A stretch of 64,000 nucleotides of DNA, taken from positions 248,001 to 312,000 of the forward strand of contig JAZGFB010000047.1 of assembly GCA_036479015.1 (NCBI GenBank), in the 5' to 3' direction. The notes beneath the pieces are model-generated. The model was given only the letters and a program-made list of their open reading frames with translations. It searched no databases and had not been told where the DNA came from. Positions 32,903 through 41,838 of the stretch are shown in pieces (position 1 is the stretch's first letter; each line of letters begins with the position of its first letter). Origin of the DNA: NVTR01 sp036479015. Its GTDB lineage: Bacteria > Pseudomonadota > Alphaproteobacteria > Rhodobacterales > Rhodobacteraceae. The position numbers were made by a program, and so were the translations under genes.

Positions 32903-34609
32903 ATGAGTTTAAAATATACCCTTTTGGGGGCAGCAGTTGCGTTTGCAATGGCACCCATGGCCATAGCCGGAAGCCATTCCGAGCGTGGCAAAGACGGGCA
33001 CGTAAACATCATCTATTGGCAAGCGCCATCGCTGATGAACCCCTACCTGTCCGGCGGCACCAAAGAATTGGAAGCCGCAAGTCTGGTTATTGAACCCCTG
33101 GCCCGTTACGACGAAAATGGCTCACTTGTTCCATGGCTGGTTGATACAGTTCCGACTGTTGCCAATGGCGGCGTTGCTGAGGATCTGAAATCAATCACTT
33201 GGAAACTGACCGAAGGCCTGAAATGGTCCGATGGCACGGCTTTGACATCTGCTGACGTCAAATTTTCCTGGGAATACTGCACCGCAGAAGGTGGCGGTTG
33301 TGCCCAGTCTGAAAAATACAACGACGTGGTATCGGTTGATACGCCCGATGAACTGACAGTGGTTGTGAATTTTGGCATCGCCAAGCCGTTCCCATATGGT
33401 CCGTTTGTAGGTGCACAATCCCCGATCATTCAGGCTGCACAGTTTGCCAATTGCATGGGCGCAAAAGCACCAGAATGTACCGAAGCCAACTTTAATCCTA
33501 TCGGTACAGGTCCGTTCACTGTCACAGAGTTTCGTCCAAATGACGTAATTTCACTGGCAGCAAACACCCATTATCGCGACGAAAACAAACCGGCCTTTGC
33601 AACCGCAACCTTTAAAGGGGGCGGCAGCGCAACAGCATCCGGCCGTGCGGTTCTGGAAACTGGTGAATTTGACTATGCCTGGAACCTGCAACTTGCACCC
33701 GATGTGCTGGCCAATATGGCAGCCGCTGGTAAAGGTACCGTAGTGTCGTCTTTCGGTACATTGGTTGAACGCATCATGGTCAACCAGACCAACCCTGATC
33801 CGGCACTGGGTGAATTGCGCGGCACTGTTGGCCAACCGCACCCATTCCTGACAGACATCAACGTTCGCCAAGCCATGTCCATGGCAATTGACCGCGAACT
33901 GCTGGTTGAAATCGGTTACGGCACTGCGGGTCGTCCAACCTGTAACGTTCTGCCTGCTCCGGCAATCTATGCATCAACTGCGAACGATGGCTGCCTTGTG
34001 CAGGATATCGCTGGCGCGAATGCAATGCTTGACGCAGCTGGTTGGGCCAAAGGTGGTGACGGTATCCGTTCCAAAGACGGTGTGCGTCTGGAAATACTGT
34101 ACCAGACATCCACCAACGCCGTTCGTCAGGATTTCCAGGCGCTGATCAAACAGTGGTGGGGCGAAATCGGAATTGAAACCGAACTGCGCAACATCGACGC
34201 TTCTGTGTTCTTTGGTTCCGATCCGGGCTCCCCTGATACGTTCCAGAAACTGTTTGCTGACGTAGAAATGTACGCCAACAACTTTGATGGCACAGACCCT
34301 GAAAGCTATATGGCTAACTGGGCCTGTCATCAGGCGCCTCAACCTGAGAACCAGTGGCAGGGTAACAACATGCAGCGCTTCTGTTCTGCAAGTTATGACG
34401 CGATGATCGCTGAATATGCCACCACCGGTGACATAGATGAGCGTGCGCGTCTGGCCAAGGCGATGAATGATGAGCTGATGCAAAGCTTTACAATCATCCC
34501 ACTGGTAGATCGTGGTCGTGTTTCTGCACATTCCAACACACTTGGTGGCGTTATCCTGAACACATGGGATAGCGAAATGTGGAACATTGCTGACTGGCAT
34601 CGCCAGTAG
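32903..34609 (+). CDS. Peptide-type ABC transporter substrate-binding protein (family 5)
   Basis: 568-residue periplasmic binding protein. The start has AAGGAG 8 bases upstream. The signal peptide (MSLKYTLLGAAVAFAMAPMA) cleaves near IAGSH. The mature protein shows family-5 (DppA/OppA) features: NIIYWQAPSLMNPYLSGGTK, LTEGLKWSDGTALTSADVKF, and NPIGTGPFTVTEFRPND. Codon choice looks more biased than neighbours, as expected for an abundant protein. It is followed by a strong hairpin before the permeases. Ligand unknown: peptide, or another amino-containing compound. Confidence 0.93.
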   Translation: MSLKYTLLGAAVAFAMAPMAIAGSHSERGKDGHVNIIYWQAPSLMNPYLSGGTKELEAASLVIEPLARYDENGSLVPWLVDTVPTVANGGVAEDLKSITWKLTEGLKWSDGTALTSADVKFSWEYCTAEGGGCAQSEKYNDVVSVDTPDELTVVVNFGIAKPFPYGPFVGAQSPIIQAAQFANCMGAKAPECTEANFNPIGTGPFTVTEFRPNDVISLAANTHYRDENKPAFATATFKGGGSATASGRAVLETGEFDYAWNLQLAPDVLANMAAAGKGTVVSSFGTLVERIMVNQTNPDPALGELRGTVGQPHPFLTDINVRQAMSMAIDRELLVEIGYGTAGRPTCNVLPAPAIYASTANDGCLVQDIAGANAMLDAAGWAKGGDGIRSKDGVRLEILYQTSTNAVRQDFQALIKQWWGEIGIETELRNIDASVFFGSDPGSPDTFQKLFADVEMYANNFDGTDPESYMANWACHQAPQPENQWQGNNMQRFCSASYDAMIAEYATTGDIDERARLAKAMNDELMQSFTIIPLVDRGRVSAHSNTLGGVILNTWDSEMWNIADWHRQ

Positions 34610-34627
34610 TTCTTCCGATTAAAAAAT

Positions 34628-34655
34628 TGCCGCCCCGACATTTGCCGGGGCGGCA
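34628..34655 (+). terminator. GC-rich hairpin between binding-protein and permease genes
   Basis: TGCCGCCCCG (34628-34637) pairs perfectly with CGGGGCGGCA (34646-34655) over 10 bp with an 8-base loop, and is followed by CCCTTTCCC rather than a U-run. It is best read as a partial terminator or 3'-end stabiliser that raises binding-protein mRNA above permease mRNA, a known arrangement in ABC importer operons. Confidence 0.65.
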
Positions 34656-34689
34656 CCCTTTCCCTGCCCCCTGAACCAAGGCGTCGCAA

Positions 34690-35697
34690 ATGCTCAATTA
34701 CACGATCCGCCGTTTGCTTGTCGCAATCCCGACGCTTTTGTTCATTGGGTTGATCATATTCCTATTATTGGAACTGGCCCCGGGTGATCCGATGGCGCAG
34801 GTTCCGTTGACCGTCCCCCCCGAAGTCAAAGAGAAGATGCGCGAGGCCCTGGGCCTTGGCCAGCCAACACATATCCGGTTTTGGAAATGGCTGGTGCAGT
34901 TTTTTATTATTGAGCCGCAGAACATGATCGACAACACGTTTGGCACCACTTTTGCCGAGGGCAAACTACGGGTCATTTCCTGGCAGACCCGCAGCCCGGT
35001 AATGGATATCGTGGCACAGCGTATCCCGCAAACCCTGTGGGTTGTCGGCATGTCCTATATCGTCGGCATCATGATTGCGCTGCCGATCGGCATCATTTCT
35101 GCCTATCGTCAGTATTCAGTTTTTGATCAGGTCGGAACATTCGTCACCATGGTCGGCTATTCTGTACCGCCGTTCTTTTCCGGGGTTCTGGTCATCGTCA
35201 TCTTCTCTGTGCAACTGGGCTGGTTCCCTTCAATTTATGACACCACTCTGGAAGTGAATTCCTGGCCAACTTTCGTAACCCAGTTAAAACAGATGATCAT
35301 GCCGGTAATGGTGCTTGCGCTGCAAACCACCGCCCAGATCAGCCGGTTCATGCGGGCGTCTATGCTCGACAATCTTAATCAGGATTATGTGCGCACCGCG
35401 CGCGCCAAGGGGCTGACCGAAAGCACCGTTGTTATGACCCATGTACTGCGCAATTCAATGATCCCGGTGGTCACTGTGATCGCCCTGGGCATTCCGGCAA
35501 TTTTTGGCGGTGCCATCATCACCGAACAGGTGTTCAAGGTGAACGGGGTCGGGCAATTGTTGATCACCGCAATTTACGCCAATGATATTCCTATGGTGCA
35601 GACCATCACCTTTATTTTCGCCATTCTTATTGTCACCTTCAACCTGATCGCCGACGTTCTTTATGGCGTGCTCGACCCAAGGATACGCTATGACTGA
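34690..35697 (+). CDS. Peptide-type ABC transporter permease (DppB-like)
   Basis: 335 residues, six predicted helices. The N-terminus MLNYTIRRLLVAIPTLLFIG with ELAPGDPMAQVP is typical of DppB/OppB/NikB. The cytoplasmic EAA loop is YVRTARAKGLTESTVVMTHV, followed by LRNSMIPVVTVIAL. A moderately long periplasmic region (about residues 45-105) follows helix 1. It overlaps the next permease by 8 bases. Confidence 0.94.
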   Translation: MLNYTIRRLLVAIPTLLFIGLIIFLLLELAPGDPMAQVPLTVPPEVKEKMREALGLGQPTHIRFWKWLVQFFIIEPQNMIDNTFGTTFAEGKLRVISWQTRSPVMDIVAQRIPQTLWVVGMSYIVGIMIALPIGIISAYRQYSVFDQVGTFVTMVGYSVPPFFSGVLVIVIFSVQLGWFPSIYDTTLEVNSWPTFVTQLKQMIMPVMVLALQTTAQISRFMRASMLDNLNQDYVRTARAKGLTESTVVMTHVLRNSMIPVVTVIALGIPAIFGGAIITEQVFKVNGVGQLLITAIYANDIPMVQTITFIFAILIVTFNLIADVLYGVLDPRIRYD

Positions 35698-36598
35698 CAC
35701 AACCAATTCGGCTGCCCACGCCCCACGCAACCAATGGTGGGATGTCTGGGATCAATTCAAAACCCACAAAGGTGCGCTGATTGGCGCTGGCTTTTTTCTG
35801 TTCATCGTATTGGCCGTCCTTTTGGGGCCGCTACTTTGGCCAATTGAACCCACCTACATTGACATCCGCGCCCGCAATCAAAGCCCGTCTTTCGCCCACC
35901 CGTTTGGCACTGATCAATTGGGGCGCGATACCTTCGCGCGGATGCTGAAGGGGGGGCAAACGTCTGTTGCAGTTGGCTTAACAGCCATGGCGCTATCGCT
36001 GTTTTTGGGGGCCGCCGTCGGCGTTCTGGCGGGCTACTTCAAGCGCCTGGACGGCCCGCTAATGCGGTTCACTGACCTGTTCCTGGCGCTGCCCCTACTG
36101 CCCCTGCTGCTGGTGATCATCTTGCTGTTTCGTGATCCCCTTCGCGCCGCTTTTGGCCCGGAAACAGGTATCTTTATCCTGATCGTCTTTGTCATTGGCA
36201 TCACCAGCTGGATGCAAACCGCGCGCATCGTGCGCGGCGATGTACTGGCATTGAAAGAACGTGAATTTGTGCTGGCCGCCCGCTCAATCGGCACCCCGAA
36301 CCGCCGCATGATCACGCGGCATATTTTGCCCAATGTCATGAGCCCGATCATGGTCTCAGCAACCCTCGGCATCGCCAACGCCATCATCACCGAAAGCGCG
36401 CTGTCCTTCCTGGGCCTTGGCTTCCCAAGCGACTTTCCGACCTGGGGTCGTCTGCTGTTTGACGCCACAGATTATTTGCAACAATACCCCGAACGGGTGA
36501 TCTGGCCGGGCCTCGCAATCTCCTTAACCGTGCTGTCGGTAAACTACATCGGCGACGGGCTGCGCGACGCGCTGGATCCCCGCATCAGGGGCCGCTAA
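35690..36598 (+). CDS. Peptide-type ABC transporter permease (DppC-like)
   Basis: 302 residues from the ATG at 35690. The open frame extends nine codons upstream within dppB. N-terminal DUF-like OppC segment (WWDVWDQFKTHKGALIGAGF), then the HPFGTDQLGRDTFARMLKGG motif that marks DppC/OppC permeases, the EAA loop EFVLAARSIGTPNRRMITRH, and the C-terminal LRDALDPRIRGR. It completes the five-gene importer, which has two ATPases, one binding protein and two permeases. Confidence 0.94.
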   Translation: MTDTTNSAAHAPRNQWWDVWDQFKTHKGALIGAGFFLFIVLAVLLGPLLWPIEPTYIDIRARNQSPSFAHPFGTDQLGRDTFARMLKGGQTSVAVGLTAMALSLFLGAAVGVLAGYFKRLDGPLMRFTDLFLALPLLPLLLVIILLFRDPLRAAFGPETGIFILIVFVIGITSWMQTARIVRGDVLALKEREFVLAARSIGTPNRRMITRHILPNVMSPIMVSATLGIANAIITESALSFLGLGFPSDFPTWGRLLFDATDYLQQYPERVIWPGLAISLTVLSVNYIGDGLRDALDPRIRGR

Positions 36599-36599
36599 C

Positions 36600-36640
36600 G
36601 GTTTCTTCTTTTCATATATATCCGCGCCGCAGGCAAATCG
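36600..36640 (+). repeat. Intergenic CCGCCGGAGGC element, copy G (degenerate, after dppC-like gene)
   Basis: Starting 2 bases after the permease stop: GTTTCTTCTTTTC, ATATATATCC, then GCGCCGCAGGC, i.e. the element core with substitutions, and AAATCGCCC where the first hairpin would be. No A/T hairpin is left. It precedes the terminator at 36661. Confidence 0.6.
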
Positions 36641-36660
36641 CCCGTAGGGCTAAAGAAAAT

Positions 36661-36683
36661 AAGCCCCCTTCTTCAGGGGGCTT
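36661..36683. terminator. Bidirectional terminator between ABC importer and pntB
   Basis: AAGCCCCCT (36661-36669) pairs with AGGGGGCTT (36675-36683), a 9-bp stem with a 5-base loop. Read on the minus strand it is followed by ATTTTCTTT, a usable U-rich tract for the pntB transcript. The plus strand has TTTCCTTT. Confidence 0.8.
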
Positions 36684-36687
36684 TCCT

Positions 36688-38058
36688 TTAATTCAACAGC
36701 GGCAATAGGCTGTCCACACTGGCCTTGGCATCGCCAAAGAACATCCGCGTGTTCTCCTTATAAAACAGCGGGTTTTCGATGCCGGAATACCCGGTCCCCT
36801 GCCCGCGCTTGGACACGAACACCTGCTTGGCCTTCCAGCATTCCAACACCGGCATCCCGGCAATCGGACTGTTGGGATCATCCTGTGCGGCCGGGTTCAC
36901 GATATCGTTGGACCCAATAACAATCGCCACATCAGTATCCGGGAAATCATCGTTTATCTCATCCATCTCCAGCACAATATCGTAAGGTACCCGCGCCTCG
37001 GCCAGCAGCACATTCATATGCCCCGGCAACCGCCCGGCCACCGGGTGAATGGCAAAGCGCACGTTCTTGCCCTTGTCACGCAACCGCTTGGTCAGCTCTG
37101 AAACCGACTGCTGCGCCTGTGCCACAGCCATGCCGTAACCCGGAATTATAACAATACTGTCCGCGTCATTCAGGGCCGCGGCAACACCTGCGGCGTCAAT
37201 TGCCACCTGTTCACCCTCAACGGCCATTGCCGGACCGGTGGGGCCACCAAAGCCCCCAAGGATCACGGCCAGAAATTTACGGTTCATGGCTTTGCACATG
37301 ATGTAACTCAAAATCGCGCCAGAGCTGCCCACAAGCGCGCCGGTCACGATCAGTAAATCGTTGCTCAGCAAAAACCCGGTCGCCGCTGCCGCCCAGCCGG
37401 AATAGCTGTTCAACATGCTGACAACCACCGGCATATCAGCGCCGCCAATCGCCAGAACCAAATGCGCGCCAATGACAAAGGCAATCAGCGTCATCAGATA
37501 CAGCGTCCATATTCCCGCGTGGTTCATATACATGAACAGCAGGACAAAGGCCGCCGCCATCATCAATATATTCCACAGGTGCCGCCCGGGCAGGATCAGG
37601 GCTTTACCGTCCAACCTGCCCGCCAGCTTGCCATAGGCGATGACCGAGCCGGTAAACGTAATCGCACCGATAAAGACACCCAGAAAAACTTCCACCTCGT
37701 GGATAACCTTTTCCGCACCGATCAGCTGGCCCGGGTTCAACGCTGAATTCAGCCCAATAAAGACTGCCGCCAGCCCAACAAAGGAATGCAAAATGGCCAC
37801 CAGCTGTGGCATGCCGGTCATTTCCACCCGCTTGGCAACGATCAAACCGATCGCGGCACCTGCGACCAGCATCACGACCAGTAACACCCCAAGATCAACC
37901 GCTGGCCCAAATATAGTGGCCACAACCGCGACCCCCATACCGACAATGCCATACCAAACCGCGCGCGTGGCGCTTTCTTGGTTGGAAAGACCGCCAAGGG
38001 CCAGGATGAAAAGAACAGATGCCGCAATATAGGCGGCGGTTTGGATACCGATTGACAT
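36688..38058 (-). CDS. pntB: NAD(P) transhydrogenase subunit beta
   Basis: Membrane and NADP(H)-binding subunit of the proton-translocating transhydrogenase, which makes NADPH using the proton gradient. 456 residues. The N-terminal half has eight or nine helices with the conserved HSFVGLAAVFIGLNSALNP. The C-terminal domain III has VIIPGYGMAVAQAQQSVSEL, the IHPVAGRLPGHMNVLLAEA NADP loop, EMDEINDDFPDTDVAIVIGS and the lid KRGQGTGYSGIENPLFYKEN. It follows pntA by 17 bases. Confidence 0.97.
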   Translation of the reverse strand: MSIGIQTAAYIAASVLFILALGGLSNQESATRAVWYGIVGMGVAVVATIFGPAVDLGVLLVVMLVAGAAIGLIVAKRVEMTGMPQLVAILHSFVGLAAVFIGLNSALNPGQLIGAEKVIHEVEVFLGVFIGAITFTGSVIAYGKLAGRLDGKALILPGRHLWNILMMAAAFVLLFMYMNHAGIWTLYLMTLIAFVIGAHLVLAIGGADMPVVVSMLNSYSGWAAAATGFLLSNDLLIVTGALVGSSGAILSYIMCKAMNRKFLAVILGGFGGPTGPAMAVEGEQVAIDAAGVAAALNDADSIVIIPGYGMAVAQAQQSVSELTKRLRDKGKNVRFAIHPVAGRLPGHMNVLLAEARVPYDIVLEMDEINDDFPDTDVAIVIGSNDIVNPAAQDDPNSPIAGMPVLECWKAKQVFVSKRGQGTGYSGIENPLFYKENTRMFFGDAKASVDSLLPLLN

Positions 38059-38075
38059 GGTTTATACCCTCGCCT

Positions 38076-39650
38076 TTAAGATTTCTGGAACATTTGCAAC
38101 ATCCGCCGGGTGACCATAAAGCCGCCGACAATGTTGATGGTGGCAATCAGCACAGATACCGCCGCTAAGATCGAGATGATCCCACTGGAAGACCCGATCT
38201 GCAGCAGCGCCCCTAAAATGATGATGCCGGATATGGCATTGGTGATGGCCATCAGCGGCGTATGCAATGCATGGCTGACATTCCAGATCACCTGGAAACC
38301 GATGAACACTGACAGTACAAAGACAATGAAATGCTGCATAAAATCTGCCGGCGCGTAATTGCCCACAAGCAGCATCAAAAACCCACCAATGGCCAACATA
38401 GCCACCTGACTGCGGGTGGCTTTAGAAAATTCAGCCTGTTCTGCAGCCAGCTTTTCGGCAGGGGTTAATTCCGGCGCAACATGGGTTGGTTTTTGCGCCG
38501 CAATGGCCTTAATTTTTGGCGGCGGCGGCGGGAATGTCACCTTACCTTTGAATGTCGCGGTGGCGCCGCGGATCACGTCGTCATTCATGTCATGCTTGAT
38601 CTTACCGTTCTTATCAGGCGTCAGATCAGCCAGCATGTGGCGCACGTTATTGGAATACAGCGTGCTGGATTGCGCCGCCATACGGGACGCAAAATCGGTA
38701 TAACCGATGATAGTGACGCCGTTTTTGGTGACCACTTTTTCGTCCATCACAGTCAGATCGCAATTGCCGCCGCGTTCTGCGGCCAGATCAACAATGACTG
38801 ACCCCGGCTTCATCATCGCCACCATATCTTTCAGCCACAACTTAGGCGCATCGCGCCCCGGTATCAGCGCGGTGGTGATAACAATATCAATATCGGGGGC
38901 AAGTTCACGAAACTTAGCCAGTTGCTTTTCACGAAACTCAGGGCTGGATGGCGCTGCATAGCCGCCAGTGGCCGCCCCATCCGCCTGATCCGCGTCAAAT
39001 TCCAGGAATACGAATTCAGCTCCCATGCTTTCGATCTGTTCCGCCGTTTCCGGGCGCACATCAAAGGCCAGCGTGATCGCCCCAAGGGATGTGGATGTCC
39101 CAATGGCAGCCAAGCCTGCAACCCCTGCCCCAATGACCAGCACGCGGGCTGGGGGGACTTTACCGGCGGCAGTCACCTGTCCAGTAAAAAAGCGCCCAAA
39201 ATTGTTACCGGCTTCGATCACAGCACGGTAACCGGCTATATTGGCCATGGAACTCAGGGCGTCCATTTTCTGGGCGCGTGAAATTCGGGGCACCATATCC
39301 ATGGCGATGACATGGGCACCGCGGGCATTAACCTTATCCATCAGCTCCGGGTTCTGGCCTGGATAAAAGAATGAGATAAGTGTCTGCCCCTTGCGCAGAC
39401 GTTTGGTTTCCACCGCTTCGGGCGGTCGCACCTTGGCCACAATATCGGCAGCCTTCCATAGGGCCACTGCGGTTTTCACCACGCTCACCCCGGCGTCTTT
39501 ATAGGCAGCATCCGAAAAACCCGCGGCCTTACCAGCCCCGGCCTGTATCATGCAATCATGGCCCAGTTTCTGCAACTGCAACGCACTTTCCGGGGTCATA
39601 GCCACACGGGCCTCGCCTGCGAAAACTTCTGTCGGTGTTCCGATTTTCAA
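38076..39650 (-). CDS. pntA: NAD(P) transhydrogenase subunit alpha (fused form)
   Basis: NAD(H)-binding domain I plus the first membrane helices of transhydrogenase in one chain (not split into AA and AB). 524 residues from a TTG at 39650 (LKIGTPTEVFAGEARVAMTP), chosen because AGGAG lies 8 bases upstream. The GTG at 39674 has no ribosome-binding site. Domain I has VLVIGAGVAGLAAIGTSTSL (NAD) and QAGAGKAAGFSDAAY. A Pro/Lys linker (about 390-430) leads to four C-terminal helices ending MVTRRMLQMFQKS. Confidence 0.96.
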   Translation of the reverse strand: MKIGTPTEVFAGEARVAMTPESALQLQKLGHDCMIQAGAGKAAGFSDAAYKDAGVSVVKTAVALWKAADIVAKVRPPEAVETKRLRKGQTLISFFYPGQNPELMDKVNARGAHVIAMDMVPRISRAQKMDALSSMANIAGYRAVIEAGNNFGRFFTGQVTAAGKVPPARVLVIGAGVAGLAAIGTSTSLGAITLAFDVRPETAEQIESMGAEFVFLEFDADQADGAATGGYAAPSSPEFREKQLAKFRELAPDIDIVITTALIPGRDAPKLWLKDMVAMMKPGSVIVDLAAERGGNCDLTVMDEKVVTKNGVTIIGYTDFASRMAAQSSTLYSNNVRHMLADLTPDKNGKIKHDMNDDVIRGATATFKGKVTFPPPPPKIKAIAAQKPTHVAPELTPAEKLAAEQAEFSKATRSQVAMLAIGGFLMLLVGNYAPADFMQHFIVFVLSVFIGFQVIWNVSHALHTPLMAITNAISGIIILGALLQIGSSSGIISILAAVSVLIATINIVGGFMVTRRMLQMFQKS

Positions 39651-39736
39651 ACCCGTATCTCCTGTGTATCGCACAATAAATTAGCTTAGCAGAACCAATG
39701 TGGCCTTGTGTCATTGCCTAACGACATATTCAGCCT

Positions 39737-39766
39737 TTGCAATATCTGACCTATTACCCATATAAA
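39737..39766 (+). promoter_or_regulatory. Candidate promoter of the rhodanese gene
   Basis: TTGCAA (39737-39742) and TATAAA (39761-39766) are 18 bases apart, and the -10 lies 28 bases before the ATG at 39794. Good match to a sigma-70 promoter with a short leader. Confidence 0.5.
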
Positions 39767-39793
39767 GACAACATATTCATCGGAGTAAAACAG

Positions 39794-40321
39794 ATGCGCC
39801 AGCAGATCACCAGTCTTTCAAAGCCCAAAACCCGCCGCAACATACTGATTGCTGGCGGGGCCTTGCTTGTCGCCGGTGCAGCCTGGCTGTATCTGCCTGT
39901 CTCTGCCCAAAACACCAGCCCTGATGGGTATGATATATTGGATGCCCAGGCCGCCTTTGACGCCGCCAAAGCAGGCGACATTATTCTGGTTGATATCCGC
40001 CGCCCCGACGAATGGGCAAGCACTGGTATTGCACAGGGTGCGGTGGCGCTTGATATGCGCCAAGACAGTTTTGTCACCTCACTGGTTGCGCTGCGCAAAC
40101 TATACCCAACGCGGACCATTGCCCTTATATGTCGCACCGGCAACCGCTCGGGCCATGTGGTTTCAACACTTGCCCAACAGGGTTTTTCTGGCCTGGCGGA
40201 TGTCAGTGAAGGCATGCAGGGCGGGCGCAATGGCCAGGGCTGGGTCAACCGTGGCCTGCCTATCTATGCCGGAACGGCGGCGCAAATCATCCCGCGACTG
40301 AACGCAGTGATGACGCCCTAA
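39794..40321 (+). CDS. Membrane-anchored rhodanese-domain protein
   Basis: 175 residues from the ATG at 39794, with GGAG 8 bases upstream. A single N-terminal helix (RRNILIAGGALLVAGAAWLY) exports or anchors the protein. The rhodanese domain spans about residues 46-160, with VDIRRPDEWASTGIAQGAV and the active-site loop ICRTGNRSG, catalytic Cys113. It likely handles sulfane sulfur in the periplasm. The stop codon is one base from the stop of the convergent methyltransferase. Confidence 0.88.
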   Translation: MRQQITSLSKPKTRRNILIAGGALLVAGAAWLYLPVSAQNTSPDGYDILDAQAAFDAAKAGDIILVDIRRPDEWASTGIAQGAVALDMRQDSFVTSLVALRKLYPTRTIALICRTGNRSGHVVSTLAQQGFSGLADVSEGMQGGRNGQGWVNRGLPIYAGTAAQIIPRLNAVMTP

Positions 40322-40322
40322 A

Positions 40323-40769
40323 CTACCACCAGCGTTTGGTTTTTTCGGCCCAGTCGTCAAAGCTTTTGCCAAAGTGTTCGCGCATCTTGGCCTCTTCGCC
40401 GTCAATGAAGCGCCGGTTGATCACCATCGGGAAAATCCACAGCAACAAAATGGATGAAATGGAACCCCACCAGATGATCCCCGCCGCCAACACCAACAGA
40501 TCCCCCAGATAGATCGGGTTGCGCGTCCGCCTAAATATGCCGGATGTCACCAGTGCATTGGGGTCATGGCGTGGGATGATCGTGGTTTTAGCGCGGGCCA
40601 TTTCATATACCGCCAGCCCCATCAGGATCAGCCCAGCGACCAGAAGAACCAGCGCAATCCAGCCGCGAAACGGCACCAGGTACACGGTTTGGGTAAAGAA
40701 CCGCGCCAAACCCCAGGCTATGGCCAGGAAAAACGCCAACCATACCGGCGGATAATCAAGATTTTTCAT
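40323..40769 (-). CDS. Isoprenylcysteine/phospholipid methyltransferase-family membrane protein
   Basis: 148 residues from the ATG at 40769, whose ATGA overlaps the preceding stop. An ATG two codons earlier is possible. Four to five helices. The conserved SAM-binding C-terminal segment includes LVTSGIFRRTRNPIYLGDLL, the RNPxY motif of the ICMT/PEMT family, and the end INRRFIDGEEAKMREHFG, with the Glu and Arg of the family. In bacteria these proteins methylate lipids or small molecules. The substrate here is unknown. Confidence 0.85.
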   Translation of the reverse strand: MKNLDYPPVWLAFFLAIAWGLARFFTQTVYLVPFRGWIALVLLVAGLILMGLAVYEMARAKTTIIPRHDPNALVTSGIFRRTRNPIYLGDLLVLAAGIIWWGSISSILLLWIFPMVINRRFIDGEEAKMREHFGKSFDDWAEKTKRWW

Positions 40770-41716
40770 TCCCATTCCATTTCCGCATAAACCCGGCCCG
40801 CATTGCGTGTGGCCAGTTGCTCAAACGTATCCAGATGCGCGTAGCTTGCCTGATCCACATAGTATGCACCGTCCAGTTCACCACCATCTTCAATATGCGC
40901 CCCGATTTTTGCCCGCAGATATACCAGATAGTCATGGGTATAGCGGCGCACTTGCGCCATATTCGTCGGGTGGCCATGGCCCGGAATAACATAGGTTGCC
41001 CCCAGCGCTTCAAACTTTTCCCATGTCTCAAGCCAGCACCTGGTGCAGGTACCGTCAAACACCGGCAACAGACGTTCATGAAAGGCAATATCACCGGAAA
41101 TCACCATTTTCTGTTCCGGCAACCACAGCTGAATGTCGCCGGGGCCATGGGCCGGACCAAGGCGCAGCACTTGCATATGCATGCCACCAAGGTCGATGTC
41201 ATAGTGATCTTCAAAGGTAATGCTGGCCGCAACAACACGGGTGCCTTCGGCCTTTTCACGGTTGTAACGCCGCATGCCTTGCAGAACAAAATCTCCGTTT
41301 TCAGCCACCTCATGGGCGGCATCCACATGGGACAAGGTCGCCACACCCTGATCCGCCCAATAGCTGTTGCCCAGCATAGCGTGGCCCTGGCCATTTTCAT
41401 TGATCACCAGCACAACCGGCTGATCAGTGATGGTTTTAATCTCATCATGCAGTGCTTTGGCCAAAATCGCCGCCGCACCGGCGTTGAACACCACCACACC
41501 TTCGCCAGTGACAACAAAAGACAGGTTATTATTATGGCCGGTGTTTTCATAACTGGCAGGGCCGGTGGCGCCAATGGCGGAATAGACGTTCGGGATCACC
41601 TCAACCGGCTTGGAATACAGCGCGCTTGCCGGGTATTGGTCCGGTATGTCTTCACTGGCCAGCGCCGGGCCGGCCAAGATCGCGACAAGTGCCACGAATT
41701 TTCGCAGAAAATTCAT
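40766..41716 (-). CDS. Secreted metallo-beta-lactamase-fold protein with altered metal motif (SoxH-like)
   Basis: 316 residues from the ATG at 41716, with GGAGG 8 bases upstream. Signal peptide to about residue 21 (ending GPALA). The fold is clear (SFVVTGEGVVVFNAG, LGPAHGPGDIQLWLPEQKMV, ISGDIAFHERLLP, YVIPGHGHP), supplying His190, Asp209 and His247. But the HxHxDH motif expected at 108-113 reads N-G-Q-G-H-A in VINENGQGHAMLGN, so three of its four ligands are replaced. Similar SoxH-like proteins act in periplasmic sulfur or quinoprotein pathways. Catalysis here is doubtful. Confidence 0.8.
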   Translation of the reverse strand: MNFLRKFVALVAILAGPALASEDIPDQYPASALYSKPVEVIPNVYSAIGATGPASYENTGHNNNLSFVVTGEGVVVFNAGAAAILAKALHDEIKTITDQPVVLVINENGQGHAMLGNSYWADQGVATLSHVDAAHEVAENGDFVLQGMRRYNREKAEGTRVVAASITFEDHYDIDLGGMHMQVLRLGPAHGPGDIQLWLPEQKMVISGDIAFHERLLPVFDGTCTRCWLETWEKFEALGATYVIPGHGHPTNMAQVRRYTHDYLVYLRAKIGAHIEDGGELDGAYYVDQASYAHLDTFEQLATRNAGRVYAEMEWE

Positions 41717-41838
41717 CTTCAATTCCTCCCGTGGTCATATTCGCCAGTGACAATGTGAATGTCCAGCGAAAGCATTTTCAATTTGGGCTTGCGACCGGCG
41801 CTTTTCCGGGTCAGCCTTCCAATAATAACGGGGGGTCA

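Noticed and set aside
40319..40325. Overlap between rhodanese and ICMT stop codons as a regulatory signal
   Set aside because: Only a one-base gap between convergent stops with no hairpin; tight packing is common in this window (kynU and the amidotransferase are 10 bases apart).
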